A stretch of DNA of 64,000 nucleotides from Epiperipatus broadwayi (lineage: Eukaryota > Onychophora > Udeonychophora > Euonychophora > Peripatidae). The stretch is from the NCBI GenBank assembly GCA_028023455.1, contig JAQFVV010006427.1:184001-248000 (forward strand), in the 5' to 3' direction. Shown here piece by piece: positions 36,976 through 50,230 of the stretch. The notes beneath the pieces were generated by a model, which made no database searches, was not told where the DNA came from, and worked only from the letters and a program-made list of their open reading frames with translations. Every line of letters begins with the position of its first letter. The first letter of the stretch is position 1. The translations under genes and the position numbers were made by a program.

Positions 36976-37854
36976 ATATATATATTGTAATGGGATGGGG
37001 GGTAAGAGATGTAAGAAAAAAGGTTTGAACTGGGTAATGGCAAAACAATCATCATCAACCCCAAGTCAATACAAAATCAATAATTTAAAAAAGGATATAT
37101 AAGTATAAAATATTTAAGGGGAGCATGAGATACAAAAATCTGTGAGATCATTGAGAGATCAGAAGAGCAACTACAAGCATCATTAAATAACAGCATTAAA
37201 AATAAATAAAATATAAGTAATACCAAACAACCATTCATTGTCCTAAATGATCCACAATATAATAAATTCTGTACAATAAATCAACAGTCCATCTTGAGGC
37301 TGGAGTTGAACAATAAAAAATATAAATCAACAGTCAACCTTGTGATTGGATTGGAAATGGGTCTTCGGTAAACCAGGCTAACTATTGAGCCTTTTCCAGC
37401 TTGGGCAATTATTTAACCATTACTTTGGAGGCACAAACTAAGTGCTCATCCATCAGAATATATAAGAATCAAACAATAATGTTGGGGCATTAAAACATGC
37501 TGATCATCATCAATGTTCTGGCCACATGTAATGGACAACTATAAACTTAAATCCTAATAAGGCTAAACTAAAATAAAAGATAGTGCATGGGATTTAAAGA
37601 ATATAATCTTATGCGCCAACCAGGATGAAGATGATTGATCATCACTGGATGCCCCAAAAGCACTAAATACACATCCCCATTTACATATTCATCCTGTGCA
37701 TAAATTTATCTCAGAGAACATAAGCTCTATTACTGTTTGTGACCAAGAGATGATGGAAACAATTTTTAACAATTAAACAAGTTTATTAATAACAATAAAA
37801 AAATGAATTAAGGTCTTATAAGAGTTCTGATTTTGAAAAGTATACATAGCTATA

Positions 37855-38367
37855 TTGTAATGTTTTCCACATCTTTCTAGGCTTCTATACACAATAAACT
37901 GCATGAGGTGATCAAGTTATAGAAAAAAAATATTTCACTTTTTATTTCAAAAACATAACTATATTTCCTGATCAACTCTACCTAGAAATTGTTACAAGTA
38001 CAATGGTGAGCTGAATCAGTTTTTAATTTATAAATGATGGCATCAGAGTCATTAGACTCACTGATTCTGCATCAAACATATTGTAACTCATAAAGTAGTA
38101 ATTATATGATTGGGATTAAAATTCCCGTTAAGTAGTAGAAGATATGTTTGACACAATCAGTGAGTCTAACAACTCTGGCACACTCATTTATAAATTAAAA
38201 ACTGATTCAGCTCGTAATTGTACTCATAACAATTTCTAGGTAGAGTTGATCAGGAAATATAGTTATGTTTTTTGAAATAAAAAAATGAAACATTTTTTTC
38301 CATAACTTGATCAACTCACACAGTTTATTGCATATAGAAGCCTAGAAAGATGTGGAAAACATTGCAA
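37855..38367. mobile_element. Short fold-back element (513 bp), deletion derivative of its neighbour
   Basis: Inverted arms of about 255 bp run from TTGTAATGTTTTCC (37855) and its complement ending GGAAAACATTGCAA (38367). TA flanks both ends (37853-37854 and 38368-38369). The arms match the outer parts of the arms of the 1.8-kb fold-back 22 bp to its right, including ACTCTACCTAGAAATTGTTA and AAACTGATTCAGCT (or the complement). The centre is asymmetric: left-arm text runs to GTAGTAGAAGATATG and then jumps into right-arm text at TTTGACACAATCAG, so the middle of a longer element was lost. No coding capacity. Confidence 0.8.
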
Positions 38368-38389
38368 TAGTGCCCCACATTGTGCACCA

Positions 38390-40170
38390 TTGAAATGTTT
38401 CCATGTCTTGCGAGGTCTCTGTATGCAATAAACTGTGTGAGTTGATCAAGTTATGGAAAAGAAAAAATGTTTCATTTTTTATTTCAAAAAACATAACTAT
38501 ATTTCCTAATCAACTCTACCTAGAAATTGTTATGAGTACAATTACGAGCTGAATCAGTTTTTAATTTATAAATGAGAATTCCAGAGTCATTAGACTCATT
38601 GATTCTGTGGAAAACATATCGTAAGTCATAAAGTAGTAATTATATGAGTGGGATTAAAATTCCCATTAAGAGTAGAAGATATTCCCCTTTGACTTAATTA
38701 AGAAAATAAATCTACTTGACAAAGTTTAATTTATACACTAATTTGAATCTAAATAATCAAATCTAAAGCTTAAATATGATAACATTATTAATTTTATACA
38801 TGTACAATGAAAGATATATTAGTAATAAAGGTTTATTATAGCCCGTCAAACATCTAAATTTATAATAACAAAAAAAATTATAATATTGGAAAAGATTATG
38901 CATAACTAATTTAATAATTTGATTCAAAAATTTCTTCTTGAAGTAGTAGTTAGTTTGTGACTCCTTTATTTTTTTTGATAACAGTTTCATTCAAGACTCA
39001 GTTCATAAATCTTTAGATAAAAAAATTATGAGATAAACATTTCATTTAAATGTCAGTTCATAAAGCTTTATATAAAAGTTATGACCATTAATTTACTGGT
39101 AAGTTTGAAATTTACATAGGTGATTGATCATCCGACATCCATTTCTTTTAATGTGTAGTCTTTGTCTTTTTTTCCAGAGAGTGTTGAGCAATTTGAAGTG
39201 CCTCGTATTTTTTTCATACAAAAATTAATAAAAGTTGTCCACTTAGATACAAATTGAAACCACTCTCCATGAGTGAGTAGAACTTTATCATTTGCTGACA
39301 CTTTCTCTCAGGAAAAATCACCTAAATTGTCATCTGGCTCTACCTAAATACCGATCAGAGACTTGGAAGGAATAAAACAATAAAAAAGAACTACTGCGGA
39401 CTACACATTGAAAGAATTGGATATCGGATGATCAATCACCTATGTAAATTTCAAACTTACCAGTTAATTAATGGCCATAACTTTTATATAAAGCTTTATG
39501 AACTGAAATTTAAATGAAATGTTTATCTCAATTTTTTTATCTAAAGATTTACAAACTGAGTCTTGAATGAAACTGTTACCACAAAAAATAAAGGAGACAC
39601 AAACTAGCTACTATTTCAAGAAGAAATATTTGAATCAAATTATTAAATTAGTTATGCATAATCCTTTCCAATATTATAATTTTTTTTGTTATCATAAATG
39701 TTAGATGTTTGACAGGCTATGATAAACCTTTATTACTAATATAACTTTCATTGTACTTGTATAAAATTAATAATGTTATTATATTTAAGTTTTAGATTTG
39801 ATTATTTAGATTCAAATTAGTGTATAAATTACCTTTGTCAAGTAGATTTATTTTTTTAATTAAGTCAAAGGGAAATATCTTCTACTACTTAATGGAAATT
39901 TTAATCCTGATCGTATAATTTCTATTTTACGAGTTACGAAATGTTTGACACAGAATCAGTGAGTCTAATGACTCTGGCACCCTCATTTATAAATTAAAAA
40001 CTGATTCAGCTCACAATTGTACTCATAACAATTTCTAGGTAGAGTTGATCAGGAAATATAGTTATGTTTTTTGAAATAAAAAAATGAAACATTTTTTCTT
40101 TTTCATAACTTGAACAACTCACGCAGTTTATTGCGTACAGAGACCTAGCAAGATGTGGAAAATGTTTCAA
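38390..40170. mobile_element. Large fold-back element, 1.78 kb, about 770-bp inverted arms
   Basis: The left arm (38390 to about 39,160) and right arm (about 39,395-40,170) are near-complementary throughout. Ends are TTGAAATGTTTCC on the left and GGAAAATGTTTCAA on the right. About 230 bp of unique centre remain (39,165-39,390). TA follows the right end, while the left flank reads CA, so a TA duplication is only half preserved. The arms hold no long open frame and the centre does not encode a transposase. Long-arm elements of this kind move non-autonomously; the parent superfamily is unknown, and TA flanks of the smaller sister suggest a TA-targeting one. Confidence 0.8.
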
Positions 40171-41299
40171 TATACACACTAAAATTTTTACATTGATTTA
40201 CATGATTTCCTAATAAGTATCTATAAATGCATACATATATCTGTACACAGATGTGTGTTTTATAATATACAATAAAAACAATTCAATTAACATAAAATAA
40301 TTATTTAAAAAATGATTAAATTTTACATATGTGTTATACACGACACGCATTGGTATTTGCAATATAATTGACAGATATATGCACACATACATGCATGTGC
40401 ATGAAATTTCTGAACATATTAAACTTGTTTTACAATAATACATGATTAAGCTTTTAAATTATATTTTAAATAATACAGATCTTTAAGCTAGGTTTACTAA
40501 AATGCGTACATAGAATTGCATAGATTATTAACAAATTTAATTTTGTCAAACAATAAATAATTTTTACATAAAATGTACATATTTAATCAATATTAAAAAA
40601 TCACTTTATCAAATTCTATTATAGCTTTCTTTATTATTTTTTTTTTAAAAAGTATAGTCAATTTTTGAGAGATTAGAAAGCTTTTTATCAGGTTATCTCT
40701 TAACTAATTATAAACATCTTTAATTTTAAAAATATAGATTTAAAATGTCTTCCCAAATGAATTATTTAAAAACAACTCACTTTTGTTTACATGTTTATCT
40801 GTGCTTCTGTCACATATGTAGACACAGCAGCATATGTATAACTATTTCTTTATTTAGCTGGTCTTTTTCTTGGGCAAGTTGTTTTTGGTCAATCCAGGCA
40901 ATTGTCATCATGAGGTAAAAGTACATAATTTAGGTATGGTTGGCTTTCTCCCTTCTGCAGTTGGTTCTACTTAGACTTGTATTGGTAAGCTTGAGGTTAG
41001 CAAGCTATTTTCCAGAACATTTTTAAGGCTATGAATTACAAAGAATCTTGACCCTTTTCCTCCATGTGAATTCAAACTTCTGCAAGAAAAACAGTAGCAG
41101 TTCCTGGATCTACTGTCCTGCCTTCAGCTACATCAGTTCATGGTAGCTATTCTGCCAACCCTATAGTCAGCTAAAACCAACTGCTGCAAACTTCAACAAG
41201 CTGCAACAAAATATTGTAACCAACTCTGTGGCTGACTTGTTCTCCTCAAACATCACTATCCAGACTGACTGATATTTTTTGTCAGCCTTTTTATAAAAT

Positions 41300-41987
41300 T
41301 GTCTGAGGTGATAACAACACCTTGATTAAAAACAGAGTTTTTATTTTTATCTCTCTAATCATTTTGAAAACAAGCTTGAAATCCCCACCAAAGTGTGATA
41401 TACATGTTTTCACTTAGGGGATTTCTAATAGATAGGGATTTTGTTTAATTAATTAAATTTCAAACATACAATACTTGTTTTTAAATCTCAAAATAATAAT
41501 AATAATACAATATTTATATTTATTCAGACCTTTTAAAAGTTTAATTTATAAAACAATATTTTAAATCAGAATTATTATTTATTTATTTCTATTTCAATGA
41601 ATGTAGAAAATATCTACTATAATTTTTGTCTGTGTTTATTTCTAGTTTTCCTTTATTTTATATATATGTGCACATACACTATATTAGTGTGTGTTATGTA
41701 ACCCAACTGGTTAATATATATATATATATTAATTACTATTTGAATTTATATTTGATAAAAAATATACAAAAAATTATTATTGAAAGTAACATATATGCTA
41801 ATCAAAAAAATAGTGTGATTGTATAAATGTATCTCATGAATTATCTGCATTTTTGCTATCATGATCTTGGATCCAGTATTTGAATTAGGTTATATAAGAC
41901 AAAGATAATATATTTTGCAAATATTATGACTTGATTTAGATTTTTCTATAATGTCTTCTCTGCATTTTAATAATAATAATAATTAAA
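41300..41987. other. AT-rich DNA left of the plus-strand RTE copy
   Basis: Only AT-rich sequence with a TA run (about 41,715-41,729) and an AAT-repeat tract (41,970-41,984) next to the RTE start. The small frame at 41,626-41,826 (+) is not coding. Confidence 0.5.
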
Positions 41988-42248
41988 GGAACCGAGCAGG
42001 GCAAATTCCTAATGTCTACTCCATATATTCTTTTCATTGCAGCTGTTATTACTATGTGATTATTCATATAGTATACGATCATGGATGGGCTGCTCACCAA
42101 CATGCATTAACCAGCGTGGTGAGTTTATTGGCTTTTTACCTCTGAGTTTAAGATCAAGAAACACCATGGTCTTTCTTGTCAGTGCCTGATAAGGCAAAAT
42201 GAATGTTTGTATAAATGATAAATATTTTTCCAATACATATATACAATT

Positions 42249-45202
42249 ATGGCAGACAAAAATAAAGCATGGCCCTTATTCCCAGGAGGCTGTAAAGTCA
42301 CCAACCAAGGCAGCGGTTGGTGGCCGAAGGCGGAGGGTGCTAAGAATCCCCTGATTGTGGACCCAGGCTGCCATTTGATGATGACTTTTTATTTATGTAC
42401 TTACAACTGCAGATCACTTTCAAGTGAAGGAAGATTGCAAGAATTAGAAAAAGAACTCTCTTATATTAAATGGGACATTATTGGACTTTGTGAAGTTAGA
42501 AGAAAAGGTGAAGAGGCAATTGATTTAAAAAGTGGACATATACTCTATTACAAAGGCACAAATATTGGAAATACAAGTGGAGTAGGATTCATTATAAATA
42601 AAAAGTGGAAGAACAATATTGTGGAGAGTGATGATGTATCAGACAGAGTGGCAAGATTAATTATACAACTTAATAGCAGATATCAAATGCAGATAATTCA
42701 GGTTTATGCCCCAACAAGTTCTCATAGTGATGAAGTAGTAGAAGATTTTATATGGATGTACAAAAGACTTTTGATCAGAGTAAACAACATTTTAAAATTG
42801 TTATGGGAGACTTTAATGCTAGAATTGGTAAACAAATGAAAGATGAAAGTGCTGTAGGTAATTTTGGTTATGGTAATAGAAATGAGAGAGGACATAGACT
42901 TGTGGAGTTTGCAGAAAAAGAAAAACTTTATATTATGAATTCTTTTTTTGAGAAAAATGTTAAAAGGAAATGAACATGGAAGCATCCAAATGAAGGTACA
43001 GCAGAATTGGATTATATTTTGACTAATAGGAAATACATATTTCAAGATTGTAATGTTCTTAATAAATTTAACACAGGAAGTGATCATCGATTAGTAAGGT
43101 GTAAGATACGTGTTAATGTGAAATTAGAGAGACAGATATTATTAAGAAAAACAATATTTACAGTTGATATTCCTAATCTTCAGAAACATTCTAATGAATT
43201 TAAATTAGAACTTAGAAATCGGTTTCAAGTATTAGTAGATTTTGAGCATAATTCAGATTTGAATGAAATTAATATGAAAATAACTGATACACTTTTAAAA
43301 ACTGCAACAAAGATAGCTGGTAGAAAAAAGCAGCAATTGACCAATAAAATTTCTACTGAGACTAGAAAATTTATGAAAAAAAGAAGGAATATGAAGATAT
43401 ACAAAAATGATGCATTAAAAAGAATTGAATATCTCGAATTTTGTAAAATGGTGCGGAAAAGATTGAAAATGATATAAGAAAGTATAATTGTGAACTAGCA
43501 AGGAAAGCTGTAGAAGAAAATAAAAGTCTTAAGAATGTAAAACAACATTTTGGTATTGGTAGGAAATTTATATCTGCAATAAGAAAAAAAGATGGAATTG
43601 TTATTAAAAAGAGAGATGACATCATGAAATTGGTAGAAGATTTTTATCAAGAATTATATAGTAATAAAGAACAAGTACCTCCTATATCTATTACATCTTC
43701 CGAATTGCCCAGAAATTTAAATGAAGAAGTGAGACACGCAATTAAATGTATGAAGAAGGGAAAGGCTCCAGGTAATGATGGAATTATAATTGATATATTA
43801 AAAGAAGCAGGTGAAGTAATAGAAAAATTTTTAGCAAAGTTATATACCAAATGTCTAAATGATAAAGACGTACCGGATGATTTGAAAAATGCACTAATAA
43901 TATTAATATTTAAAAAAGGTGATAAAGAAGATATTAGATATTACAGACCTATCAGCCTTTTATCAGTTTTATATAAAATTTTTACCAAGATAATTACAAC
44001 TCGACTGCAGAGAACATTGGATTTCCACCAACCAAGAGAACAAGCTGGATTTAAAAGTGGTTTTAGTACAGTAGATCATATCCAGGTGTTGAGAGAAATT
44101 ATAGAAAGGTCAAATGAATATGAATTGTCATTATGTTTTGGATTTGTAGATTATGAAAAGGCATTTGATTCTATAAACATTTCTTCAGTAATTAAAGCAT
44201 TGAATCATCAAGGTATAGATCCAGGATATTGTCATATTTTGAAGAATATTTATAAAAATGCAACAGCAACAATTAGATTACATAATGATACTGGGAAAGT
44301 CAACATTGAGAAAGGTGTAAGACAAGATGACTCCATATCTCCAAAACGTTTTACAGCAGGGCTGCAAGAAGTATTTTGTGGATTAAAATGGGAAACTAAA
44401 GGAGTGAAAGTAAATGGAGATTATTTAAGTCATTTAGATTTCGCAGATGATGTAGTTGTTTTTTGCAAATAATGCTTCAGAGCTGCAGGATATGTTGCAG
44501 GAATTATCAGATGAAAGTAGGAAAGTAGGACTAAAGATAAATGTTAAAAAGACTAAAGTAATGTTTAATCGATTTGCTCAAAATATGAAAATAAAGGATT
44601 AGATTATTAATACAGATGGCTCAAAATATGAAAATAAAGGGTTAGATTATTAATACAGATGGAAACATAATGGAAGAAATTAATCATAGAATTAAACTTG
44701 GTTGGAGTGCTTTTGGTAGAAATAACTTGATACTAAAAGGAAATATGCCTATGGGTTTGAAAAGGAAGGTTTTTAACAAATGTGTTTTACCAGTTCTTAC
44801 TTATGGATCTGAGACTTGGACACTTAATAGAAGAGCAATACAGAGACTTCAGACCACTCAAAGAAGTATGGAGAGATGTATGTTGGGAGTAGCAAGAAGA
44901 GATCGAAAACGCAATGTATGGGTAAGAGAACAAACGGGTGTTACAGACCTCATTGAAAAAATTAAAAGATTGAAGTGGAGTTGGGCTGGACATATTTCTA
45001 GAAGAGATGATAATAGATGGACAATTGAAATTTTAAACTGGATTCCAAGAGATTGTAAAAGATCCAGAAAGAGACCACATGTGAGATGGATGGATGAAAT
45101 AAGAAAGTGTGCAGGGTGATGTGGAGAAGAGAAGCTGAAGATCGGAGAAGATGGATTAAACTTGGAGAGACCTTCATCCTGCAGTGGATTGATAATGGTT
45201 GA
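42249..45202 (+). pseudogene. Broken RTE endonuclease/reverse transcriptase gene (plus copy)
   Basis: Original product: an APE endonuclease plus RT of about 950 residues. Pieces in order: 42,249-42,839 (MTFYLCTYNCRSL, CEVRRKG, QVYAPTSS); 42,752-43,477 in another frame (VMGDFNARIG, SDHRLV) with an in-frame TGA at 42,971 where the sister has Trp; 43,624-44,472 (KAPGNDGI, FVDYEKAFD, FADD); and 44,670-45,119 (LTYGSETW, WAGHISRRDD, RWMDEIRKCAG). A T-run insertion breaks the frame just after FADDVVVF. The region 44,576-44,661 has lost about 55 bp and gained a 43-bp duplication. A G deletion near 45,116 shifts the last codons. The RT motif reads RQDDSISP instead of RQGDSISP, so even a repaired frame would be suspect. 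Confidence 0.88.
44576..44661 (+). repeat. 43-bp tandem duplication inside the RTE pseudogene
   Basis: Two copies of a 43-bp unit starting GCTCAAAATATGAAAATAAA at 44576 and 44619 differ at one base. The sister copy has a single unit plus about 55 bp more coding sequence here, so the event is private to this copy. Confidence 0.85.
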
Positions 45203-45217
45203 TAATGATGATGATGT

Positions 45218-46234
45218 TATATAAACTTAGGCCAATTATAGACTATTGCAATGTAAATTTCAAAGCTGCATGTCAAATGCAAAGAGAGGTGGCAGGTGAT
45301 GAATCTATTACTAAATTTATGGTCATAATAGCATGAAGCAATATGAGCCCTCAAAACCTATATAGATAGGATAAATAATACTACATCGCATTGACTCTAA
45401 ATTACTAACTTATGTACCTCAAGCTTAACTCTATAATGAATTTAGTATTACATTCACTTTTTATTTTATTATTTTATTTTGTATATAGTAACTATTTTAA
45501 TAATACTTTTTAATAAATTACAAACTGTATTGAAGTTTTTTATTACAATATTCAAATTATACTAATTATTGCTCAATAGTAACTACTTGTTATTAGGGAT
45601 TGACATATTTATTGCAAACACCTGTATGGAAATATATTTTGAAGGGCTACTAGTAAAAATAAAATGTACTACTGTCTTTCTTCTACCAAGTTTTCAAGTG
45701 ATGGATTACAATAAGTGATTGTCATTATATATCAACTTTTTAAAATTTTTTATGATGAATCCAACTAACCTACTGACAAAAATATAATTTTAAGTTGTAT
45801 GCATGATAATTTTCAATTTATGAAATAATATGAAAATAATTATTAGAAATATTAACTTTTATTCCTTTTTTTATTACTTTGAATATCAATGACTATATTT
45901 TTAAGTTTCATTACATTCTTTGATGTTTCATATTTCAAATAACATATATTATGTCATTTTTGACTAATACAAACGTATAATATGATAAAATCTGTGGCTT
46001 AACATAATTTTTTAAATATTCAATATGGCTGCTTGACCAGTGAAAAGGTTAATTTAAAAGGCAATATGTTGGTCTATCAACTAATGGTGATTTTCTATAT
46101 AAATAAAATGATCATGATATTTGTTGAAATAGTTTTTTCTTCTATGTGCTTTTTAGTAGTGGTTTTAATTAATAAGTAAATCAAAGATGCAATTATAGAA
46201 GAAATTGGAGAAAATGCATATAGAAAGGTCAAGA
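45218..46234. other. AT-rich spacer between the RTE copies, left part
   Basis: No long frame or clear repeat; dispersed AT-rich sequence only. Confidence 0.55.
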
Positions 46235-46509
46235 AAGAATAACTATTTAAAGTTAATGATTTATTAATGTTCTCCTAAACAGGATGAATTATTGTAATAC
46301 TCTTGCTTTAAGGGCACATTTCAAAATTGGGGAACTCAATATAATTAACCTTCCATGATTTAGAAGAACTTGGCAGCATTCAATCAATAAGAGTTGCTGA
46401 AAATTGTAGATAAATATTATACTTGTAACATCAGTTTTTGGAGTAGATTTATGCCTCTTCATTAAAGTGTTAAGATTTGCTGTCTTAATATTAACTGAGC
46501 ATGGATTAC

Positions 46510-46541
<32 letters not shown>

Positions 46542-47141
46542 TGATAATATGAACAAATTGATGAGTGCTGGTCCAGCACAAAATCTGTATATTGGAGATT
46601 ATTTAATTTTTTCATATGTGTGTTGTCATACGTATCATTTGTATAAAATAGGGGAAGGCTAAAGGGAGCTTAAAAGTCTGTGTTCAAATCCTCTATATTA
46701 CATCTATATTCCAGATATATAATTGCATTTAAAATATTACTAATTCAGTCTGTGACCTATTACTCTTCTTTTTAAATGGACAATGTCCTATACAGGAGGA
46801 ATCACAGTGACAATATCAAAATGGACATGTCAATAATATTAAAATTAACAAGAGATTTGGGCATTCCATCATCAGATTTTCTATGGTATAAATGGCTGAA
46901 GACTTGGAGGGTGGCGTAGATTAAAACCTGTCTATTAAAGGGTGAAAATTTGCTATATTAACACAAATTGAGCACTAATTATATATATGGGTGACAGATA
47001 ATCTAGACCAACTGATGGGTGGTGGTTTAGTATGAAATACATATATTGGAGATTATTTACCTTTTTCACATATGTGTGGTCGTATGTATAGCTTGTATGA
47101 GATAAAGTGGATGACTGAAGGGAGCTTAAAAGTCTGTGTTC
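46235..47141. repeat. Two-unit direct tandem repeat, period about 456 bp
   Basis: The word AGGGAGCTTAAAAGTCTG occurs at 46663 and 47119. Upstream blocks match as well: 'ATATTGGAGATTATTTA' (near 46,588 and 47,041), 'TTTGCTRTATTAA'-type text (about 46,470 and 46,950), and 'TTGGAG...ATTAAAG' before it. The first unit has a TA microsatellite (46,509-46,535) where the second has only a few TA steps. The minus-strand RTE copy begins exactly where the second unit stops (GTGTTCAA), so the RTE inserted into, or at the edge of, the tandem. Confidence 0.7.
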
Positions 47142-47175
47142 AACCATTATCAATCCACTACAGGATGAAGGTCTC

Positions 47176-50015
47176 TCAAAGTTTAATCCATCTTTTCTGA
47201 TCTTTAGCTTCTCTTCTCCACATCACCCCTGCACACTTTCTTATTTCATCCATCCATCTCACATGTGGTCTCTTACTGGGTCTTTTACAATCTCTTGGAA
47301 TCCAATTTAAAATTTCAATTGTCCATCTATTATCATCTCTTCTAACAATATGTCCAGCCCAACTCCACTTCAGTCTTTTAATTTTTTCAATGAGGTCAGT
47401 AACACCTGTTTGTTCTCTTACCCATACATTGTGTTTTCGATCTCTTCTTGTTACTCCCAACATGCATCTCTCCATACTTCTTTGAGTGGTCTGAAGTCTC
47501 TGTATTGCTCTTCTATTAAGTGTCCAAGTCTCAGATCCATAAGTAAGAACTGGTAAAACACATTTGTTAAAAACCTTCCTTTTCAAACACATAGGCATAT
47601 TTCCTTTTAGTATCAAGTTATTTCTACCAAAAGCACTCCAACCAAGTTTAATTCTATGATTAATTTCATCCATTATGTTTCCATCTGTATTAATAATCTG
47701 ACCAAGGTATTTGTAACTGTTAACTTCTTCTAATTCATCATAATCAATCTTTATTTTCATATTTTGAGGAAATCGATTAAACATTACTTTAGTCTTTTTA
47801 ACATTTATCTTTAGTCCTACTTTCCTACTTTCATCTGATAACTCCTGCAACATTTCCTGCAGCTCTGAAGCATTATTTGCAAAAACAACTATATCATCTG
47901 CAAAATCTAAATGACTTAAATAATCTCCATTTACTTTCACTCCTTTAGTTTCCCATTTTAATCCACAAAATACTTTTTGCAACACTGCTGTAAAAAGTTT
48001 TGGAGATATGGAGTCACCTTGTCTTACACCTTTCTCAATGTTGACTTTCCCAGTATCATTATGTAATCTAATTGTTGCTGTTGCATTTTTATAAATATTC
48101 TTTAAAATATGACAATATCCTGGATCTATACCTTGATGATCCAATGCTTTAATCACTGAAGAAATGTTTATAGAATCAAATGCCTTTTCATAATCTACAA
48201 ATCCAAAACATAATGGCAACTCATATTCATTTGTCCTTTCTATAACTTCTCTCAATACCTGGATATGATCTACTGTACTAAAACCACTTTTAAATTCAGC
48301 TTGTTCCCTTGGTTGGTGGAAATCCAATGTTCTTTGTAGACAAGTTGTAATTATCTTGGTAAAAATTTTGTATAAAACTGATAAAAGGCTGATAGGTCTG
48401 TAATTTCTAATATCTTTTTTATCACCTTTTTTAAATATTAATATTATTACTGCATTCTTCCAATCATCTGGTACATCTTTATCATTTAGACATTTGGTAT
48501 ATAACTTTGCTAAAAAAAATTCTATTTCTTCACCTGCTTCTTTTAATATATCAATTATAATTCCATCATTACCTGGAGCCTTTCCTTTCTTCATACATTT
48601 AATTGCATGTTTCACTTCTTCATTTAAAATTCTGGGCAATTCAGAAGATGTAATAGAAATAGGAGGTACTTGTTCTTTATTACTATATAATTCTTGATAA
48701 AAGTCTTCTACCCATTTCATAATGTCATCTCTCTTTTTAGTAATAATTCCATCTTTTTTTCTTATTGCAGATATAAATTTCCTACCAATACCAAAATGTT
48801 GTTTTACATTCTTGAGACTTTTATTTTCTTCTACAGCTTTCCTTGCTAGTTCACAGTTATACTTTCTTATATCATTTTCAACTCTTTTCCATACCATTTT
48901 ACAAAATTTGAGATATTCAATCCTTTTTAATGCATCATTTTTGTATATCTTCATATTCCTTCTTTTCTTCATAAATTCTCTAGTCTCAGTAGAAATTTTA
49001 TTGGTCAATTGCTGCTTTTTTCTACCAGCTATCTTTGTTGCAGTTTTTAAAAGTGTATCAGTTATTTTCATATTAATTTCATTCAAATCTGAATCATGTT
49101 CAAAATCTACTAATACTTGAAACCAATTTGTAAGTTCTAATTTAAATTCATTAGAATGTTTCTGAAGATTAGGAATATCAACTGTAAAAATTGTTTTTCT
49201 TAATAATTTTTGTCTCTCTAGTTTTGCATTAACATGTATCTTACATCTTACTAATTGATGATCACTTCCTGTGTTAAATTTATTAAGAACATTACAATCT
49301 TGAAATATGTATTTTCTGTTAGTCAAAATATAATCCAATTCTGCTGTACCTTCATTTGGATGCTTCCATGTCCATTTCCTTTTAACATTTTTCTCAAAAA
49401 AAGAATTCATAATATAAAGTTTTTTTTTTCAGCAAACTCTACTAGTCTATGCCCTCTCTCATTTCTATTTCCATAACCAAAATTACCTACAGCACTTTCA
49501 TCTTTCATTTGTTTACCAATTCTAGCATTAAATTCTTCCATAACAATTTTAAAATGTTATTTACTCTGATCGAAAGCCTTTTGTACATCCATATAAAAAT
49601 CTTCTACTACTTCATCACTATGAGCATTTGTTGGGGCATAAACCTGAATTATCTGCATTTGGTATCTGCTATTAAGTTGTATAACTAATCTTGCCACTCT
49701 TTCTGATACACCATCAATCTCCACAATGTTGTTCTTCCACTTTTTATTTATAATGAATCCTACTCCACTTGTATTTTCAATATTTGTGCCTCTATAATAG
49801 AGTACATGTCCACTTTTTAAATCAATTGCCTCTTCACCTTTTCTTCTAACTTCACAAAATCCAGTAATTTCCCACTTAATATAAAACAATTCTTCTTCTA
49901 ATTCTTGCAATCTTCCTTCACTTGAAAGTGATCTGCAGTTGTAAGTACCTAAATAAAAAGTCATCATAAAATGGCAGCCTGGGTCCGCAATCAGGGGATT
50001 CTTAGCATCCTCCAC
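47176..50015 (-). pseudogene. RTE endonuclease/reverse transcriptase gene, minus copy; nearly intact RT
   Basis: The N-terminal APE part is at 50,015-49,557 (TYNCRSL, FCEVRRKG, SGVGFIINKKW, QVYAPTNAHSD). Two frame changes lie between about 49,560 and 49,420, one at a long T run (49,421-49,430, plus strand). The main frame, 49,410-47,176, has 744 codons: SDH at 49-51 (end of APE), KAPGNDGI (277-284), RNYRPISLLSVLYKI (335-349), FVDYEKAFD with Asp406 and Asp412, GVRQGDSISPKLF (461-473), FADD (503-506), then the RTE C terminus (LTYGSETWTLNRR, WAGHIVRRDDNRW, VRWMDEIRKCAG). The stop after RWIKL is a TGA where the plus copy reads on for about ten codons. Catalytic RT residues are present, but the endonuclease is out of frame. 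Confidence 0.88.
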
Positions 50016-50230
50016 CTTTGGCCATCAACCACTGCCTTGAATGGTGACTTTATAGTCTCCTGGGAATAAGGACCCTGATTTATTTTTGTCTGTCATAATT
50101 GTATATATCTATTGGGAAAATATCATTAACACAAACATTCATTCTGCCTTATCAGGCAACTGAGAAGAAAGACCATGGTGTTTCTTGATCTTAAATGCAG
50201 AGGTAAAAAGCCACTACACTGAGCTAGTAT

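Larger units (their letters stand above)
36976..41300. repeat. Long TA-anchored interspersed repeat family, copy 2 (interrupted)
   Basis: Starts TTGTAATGGGATGG after a TA run. It holds the CCCCAAGTCAA block, GAAATGGGTC (37354-37363), GCTGATCATCATCAATG (37499-37515), the 'GGACAACTATAAACTTAA' word and 'GTGCATGGGATTTAAAGAAT' in the same order as copy 1. After two fold-back insertions (37,855-40,170) the sequence resumes with text that matches copy 3 ('CAGATGTG', 'CAATAAA', 'AATCATTTAA'-type stretch near 40,245-40,330). A GC-richer tail runs to about 41,290 (CTGCAA/CAACAAGCTGCAAC words). The right limit is a guess. Confidence 0.55.
41988..45217 (+). mobile_element. RTE-clade LINE, plus-strand copy
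   Basis: Similarity to the minus-strand sister starts at about TTAAAGGAAC (41,986) and runs through a 5' leader (41,988-42,240), the coding region and the 3' end (GGATTGATAATGG). The copy ends in a short TGA/ATG repeat (45,200-45,216), the kind of simple tail RTE elements have in place of poly(A). Against the sister it lacks about 1.6 kb in the leader between GCC and GTGAG-type text near 42,118-42,130. No target duplication was found. Confidence 0.8.

Noticed and set aside
48722-49120. 132-codon plus-strand frame
   Set aside because: Antisense shadow of the minus RTE reading frame.
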